Shown here: positions 62,186 to 64,000 of the stretch, piece after piece
Position numbering within the stretch: the stretch's first letter is position 1
Layout of the letters: every line of letters begins with the position of its first letter
Assembly: GCF_001509585.1 (NCBI RefSeq)
Contig: NZ_LNCI01000003.1
Coordinates: 496,001-560,000, forward strand
DNA: 64,000 bases
Source: Tropicimonas marinistellae
GTDB taxonomy: Bacteria > Pseudomonadota > Alphaproteobacteria > Rhodobacterales > Rhodobacteraceae
Direction of reading: 5' to 3'
Translations under genes and position numbers: made by a program
The notes under the pieces: generated by a model
The model's input: the letters and a program-made list of their open reading frames with translations, nothing else
The model's database searches: none
What the model was told of the DNA's origin: nothing

Positions 62186-62623
62186 ATGAAACGATTGATA
62201 CCCATGCTCGCCGCGGCGGGTTTCGCGCTGGCCGCGCCCGCGACCGCGCAGGAGGCTGTGCTGCACGACTTCGATGGCAGCTTCGACGACGCGGCCTTCG
62301 CCGTGGAATCGGCAATCGTCGGGCAGGGGCTGGTGATCGACTATGTCAGCCACGTCGGCGACATGCTGAACCGCACCGGCGCCGATGTGGGCAGCGACGT
62401 GAAGATCTTCGAGGCCGCCAACGTCTACCTGTTCTGCTCCGCGACCGTGTCGCGCAGCGTCATGGAGGCCGACCCGATGAATGTGATCCACTGTCCCTAC
62501 AACGTCTTCGTCGTCGAGATGGACGGCAAGGTGCAGGTGGGCCACCGGACCTATCCCGACGGGCCGATGCAGGAAGTGCAGGCGCTGCTCGACGGGATCG
62601 TGCAGGAGGCCATGGGCGAATAG
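62186..62623 (+). CDS. Exported DUF302-like protein at the end of the sox cluster
   Basis: The 145-residue product has a signal peptide (MKRLIPMLAAAGFALAAPATAQE) and a domain resembling DUF302 (FAVESAIVGQGLVIDYVSHVGDMLNRTG, VYLFCSATVSRSVMEADPMNVIHCPYNVFVVEMDGKVQVGHRTYP). Cysteines Cys-92 and Cys-105 region may be redox active or paired. DUF302 proteins often occur beside sox or sulfide dehydrogenase genes; function unknown. The standard soxG and soxH do not follow. GGGAGGAAG precedes the ATG. Confidence 0.75.
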   Translation: MKRLIPMLAAAGFALAAPATAQEAVLHDFDGSFDDAAFAVESAIVGQGLVIDYVSHVGDMLNRTGADVGSDVKIFEAANVYLFCSATVSRSVMEADPMNVIHCPYNVFVVEMDGKVQVGHRTYPDGPMQEVQALLDGIVQEAMGE

Positions 62624-62632
62624 ACCGACGCT

Positions 62633-62658
62633 CCGCCTGCTGTCGAAACGGCAGGCGG
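62633..62658. terminator. Hairpin at the end of the sox cluster
   Basis: Perfect 8-bp arms CCGCCTGC and GCAGGCGG with a 10-nt loop, ten bases after the DUF302-like stop and before the convergent sulfotransferase 3' end. No T-run; position suggests a shared terminator. Confidence 0.5.
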
Positions 62659-62705
62659 TCCGGTCGTTGGGGCGCGCGGGCAGCGGGGAGCGAGGCCCGC
62701 GCGCC

Positions 62706-63614
62706 CTAATTCCTTTCGGTGGGGTCCAGCCAACTTTCGGGGACCTGCGTTCCGAACCGGTCGCGGATGGCGCGGTAGACACCCCCAAGCTGGTTGCCGG
62801 CCAAGGCACGAAACTCCTCGCTCATGGGCGCGCCGGTGGACCAGCCCGCGTTGCGCTTCTGCGTCGGGTCCACCTCGAGCGTCTTCAGTCCGAGGAAGGC
62901 AAAGAGCCGCGCGACGCTCTCGGGCCGGAAGAGGTTCTCGAAGAACTCGTAGTGCACGCGTTCGCGGGGCACCGCCTGTTCCAGGTTGCCAATCGTCGTC
63001 AGGTAATAGGCGCGGCGCATGTCCGCCTCGCTCTGGGGGGCGAGCCGGTGTTTCAGCTCGGCCAGGACCTGCGCCTCGGTCAGTTCCGTGTGTTCCCCCG
63101 ACTTGCGGAGCTTGTGGCGGATTCCGGCGTGCAACCGGCTGATCGGGTCCCGCATCAGGAAGACAAAGCGGCAATCGTCGTTGAGCGCGGCCATCTCGGC
63201 GTAGGTCGACGCGTCGAGGAGCGCATAGGCCGGCGTGACCTCGCCAGCAACCGGCGCGCCCCTGTACCCCTCGAAGAAGACGTCGGCATAGGCGCTGTGG
63301 CGCGGGTCCGGGGCCTCGCGCATCCGCGCCGCTGCCCGGTAATATCGCAGCGCCGGCGCCCGTGTCAGCCGGCTCCAGAGCGCTTGGCGTTCCAATGCAT
63401 CGAGCGTCGTGCGGGCGTGATCCTTCGGCTTCTGGTTGAAGGGCGGGCGCACGACGTCCCAGTAGTGCAACTCGCGTTGATGCGCCACGTGCACCTCCGG
63501 ATGGGCGCGCAACAGGGCATTCAACCAGCTCGTGCCGGATTTCGCCGCGCCGATGCCGAAGACAATCCTGCGCGGCTGGCGGAACCGCGGGTCGAAATCG
63601 GGATTGGCGGTCAT
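62706..63614 (-). CDS. Sulfotransferase-family protein
   Basis: The 302-residue product has the PAPS-binding 5'-phosphosulfate loop GIGAAKSGTSWLNALL and the 3'-phosphate-binding motif CRFVFLMRDPISRLHAGIRHKL. A Tyr/Trp-rich helix (HQRELHYWDVVRP) follows the first motif as in bacterial carbohydrate sulfotransferases. It transfers sulfate from PAPS to a hydroxyl or amine; the acceptor may be a surface glycan. It converges on the sox cluster. Confidence 0.85.
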   Translation of the reverse strand: MTANPDFDPRFRQPRRIVFGIGAAKSGTSWLNALLRAHPEVHVAHQRELHYWDVVRPPFNQKPKDHARTTLDALERQALWSRLTRAPALRYYRAAARMREAPDPRHSAYADVFFEGYRGAPVAGEVTPAYALLDASTYAEMAALNDDCRFVFLMRDPISRLHAGIRHKLRKSGEHTELTEAQVLAELKHRLAPQSEADMRRAYYLTTIGNLEQAVPRERVHYEFFENLFRPESVARLFAFLGLKTLEVDPTQKRNAGWSTGAPMSEEFRALAGNQLGGVYRAIRDRFGTQVPESWLDPTERN

Positions 63615-63795
63615 CTCGTGCGATCTCCCGGCGCGATTATCTCTTCGGTGGAACACAAACAGACGCGGGATAGAGGTGCAATCTCTTCCTTCCTGTCCGG
63701 GCTAGCATGCGCGGCGGCGGAAGGGGGGGCGACCGCGGGCTCGCGCGTCGGGCCGGTCCTCGCGCGGATCTCGAAACCTTCGCCCCGCTGACAGG

Positions 63796-63819
63796 CTCCT
63801 GACAGCAGGCTGTCAGGAG
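63796..63819. promoter_or_regulatory. Perfect 10-bp palindrome upstream of the VOC gene
   Basis: Arms CTCCTGACAG and CTGTCAGGAG with a 4-nt loop CAGG, about 50 bp before the VOC-gene ATG. A further CTGACAG copy stands just before (63788-63794). It could be an operator for an unknown regulator or an mRNA hairpin; there is no T-run. Confidence 0.45.
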
Positions 63820-63869
63820 GGGTGTGCGAGAGAGGGGTCATCGGAAGCACGAAGTGACAGGAGACCCCG

Positions 63870-64000
63870 ATGACCCACATCCCCCCGAACGCCGCCGTCT
63901 GGTTCGAATTGCCGGTGCGCGATATGACCAAGGCAATGGCCTTCTACACCGAGGTGACCGGCATGGCATTGCAACTCGACGAAACCGGCCCGAACCCCAT
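63870..64000 (+). CDS. VOC-family (glyoxalase-like) protein, 5' part
   Basis: The gene runs off the right edge after 43 codons. The visible part NAAVWFELPVRDMTKAMAFYTEVTGM is the first beta-alpha-beta module of vicinal oxygen chelate proteins, with W-F-E-x-P-V-x-D and F-Y-x-x-V-x-G patterns. AGGAGA six bases before the ATG supports the start. The activity within the superfamily cannot be told. Confidence 0.75.
   Translation, partial: MTHIPPNAAVWFELPVRDMTKAMAFYTEVTGMALQLDETGPNP

Noticed and set aside
1-64000. tRNA, rRNA, CRISPR, insertion sequences
   Set aside because: Looked for clover-leaf-like runs, regularly spaced repeats and transposase motifs by eye; none found. A tRNAscan or ISfinder run would be decisive.

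Overview
The window is GC-rich, tightly packed and free of rRNA, tRNA, CRISPR and recognisable insertion sequences. Gene content and codon use point to an alphaproteobacterium, most likely of the Rhodobacterales (Roseobacter/Paracoccus-like): a full Kelly-Friedrich sox cluster including soxCD, a C-P lyase (phn) operon with alphaproteobacterial architecture, and a Wzx/Wzy-type exopolysaccharide locus. This placement rests on gene content, not on a database search.

Left part (1-7500): a truncated exported protein, a single-pass envelope protein with a LytR_C-like C terminus, an RTX-type secreted SGNH esterase-like protein with four tandem N-terminal repeats, and an orphan phage-tailspike-like beta-helix protein behind a 73-codon partner. 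Middle-left (8000-22200): a surface-polysaccharide locus. On the minus strand lie a bifunctional mannose-1-P guanylyltransferase, a WcaI-like glycosyltransferase and a WcaF-like acetyltransferase. On the plus strand a probable operon encodes a HAD phosphatase, a Wzx flippase, a nucleotidyltransferase-kinase fusion, a second nucleotidyltransferase, a GMC oxidoreductase with its Tat-signal small subunit, a glycosyltransferase-like protein, a 28-aa ORF, a Wzy-like polymerase and a GT4. Next come a radical-SAM protein with its SPASM-like cysteines placed first, a GtrA/GtrB-like/polytopic-membrane trio, and a lone TPP enzyme (22500-29000).

Phosphonate region (29066-39343): phnM-type gene 1 and phnF on the minus strand, and divergent phnG-H-I-(small ORF)-J-K-corA-like-L-N, then an antisense DUF1045 2H-phosphoesterase gene and canonical phnM. 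Together these encode C-P lyase, which converts alkylphosphonates to phosphoribosyl cyclic phosphate; no phosphonate transporter genes lie in the window. A PhnF-type operator sits in the phnF/phnG gap.

Central metabolism stretch (39388-48745): a small exported protein, a MaoC-phosphate acyltransferase fusion, a zinc alcohol dehydrogenase, a DUF4239-like membrane protein, an aldo/keto reductase, and a sulfite-reductase pair (CysJ-like flavoprotein, NirA-like siroheme protein). A cyanase gene remnant follows.

Sox region (49572-62623): soxT, soxR and soxS on the minus strand and soxV-W-X-Y-Z-A-B-C-D-E-F plus a DUF302-like gene on the plus strand. The products import or oxidise thiosulfate in the periplasm: SoxXA loads the sulfur on SoxYZ, SoxB hydrolyses the sulfate, SoxCD oxidises the sulfane, SoxVW/S supply reductant, SoxF/E form a flavocytochrome, and SoxR is the ArsR-type repressor. 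Two candidate SoxR operators and a canonical terminator between soxA and soxB are visible. The window ends with a sulfotransferase gene and the 5' end of a VOC-family gene.
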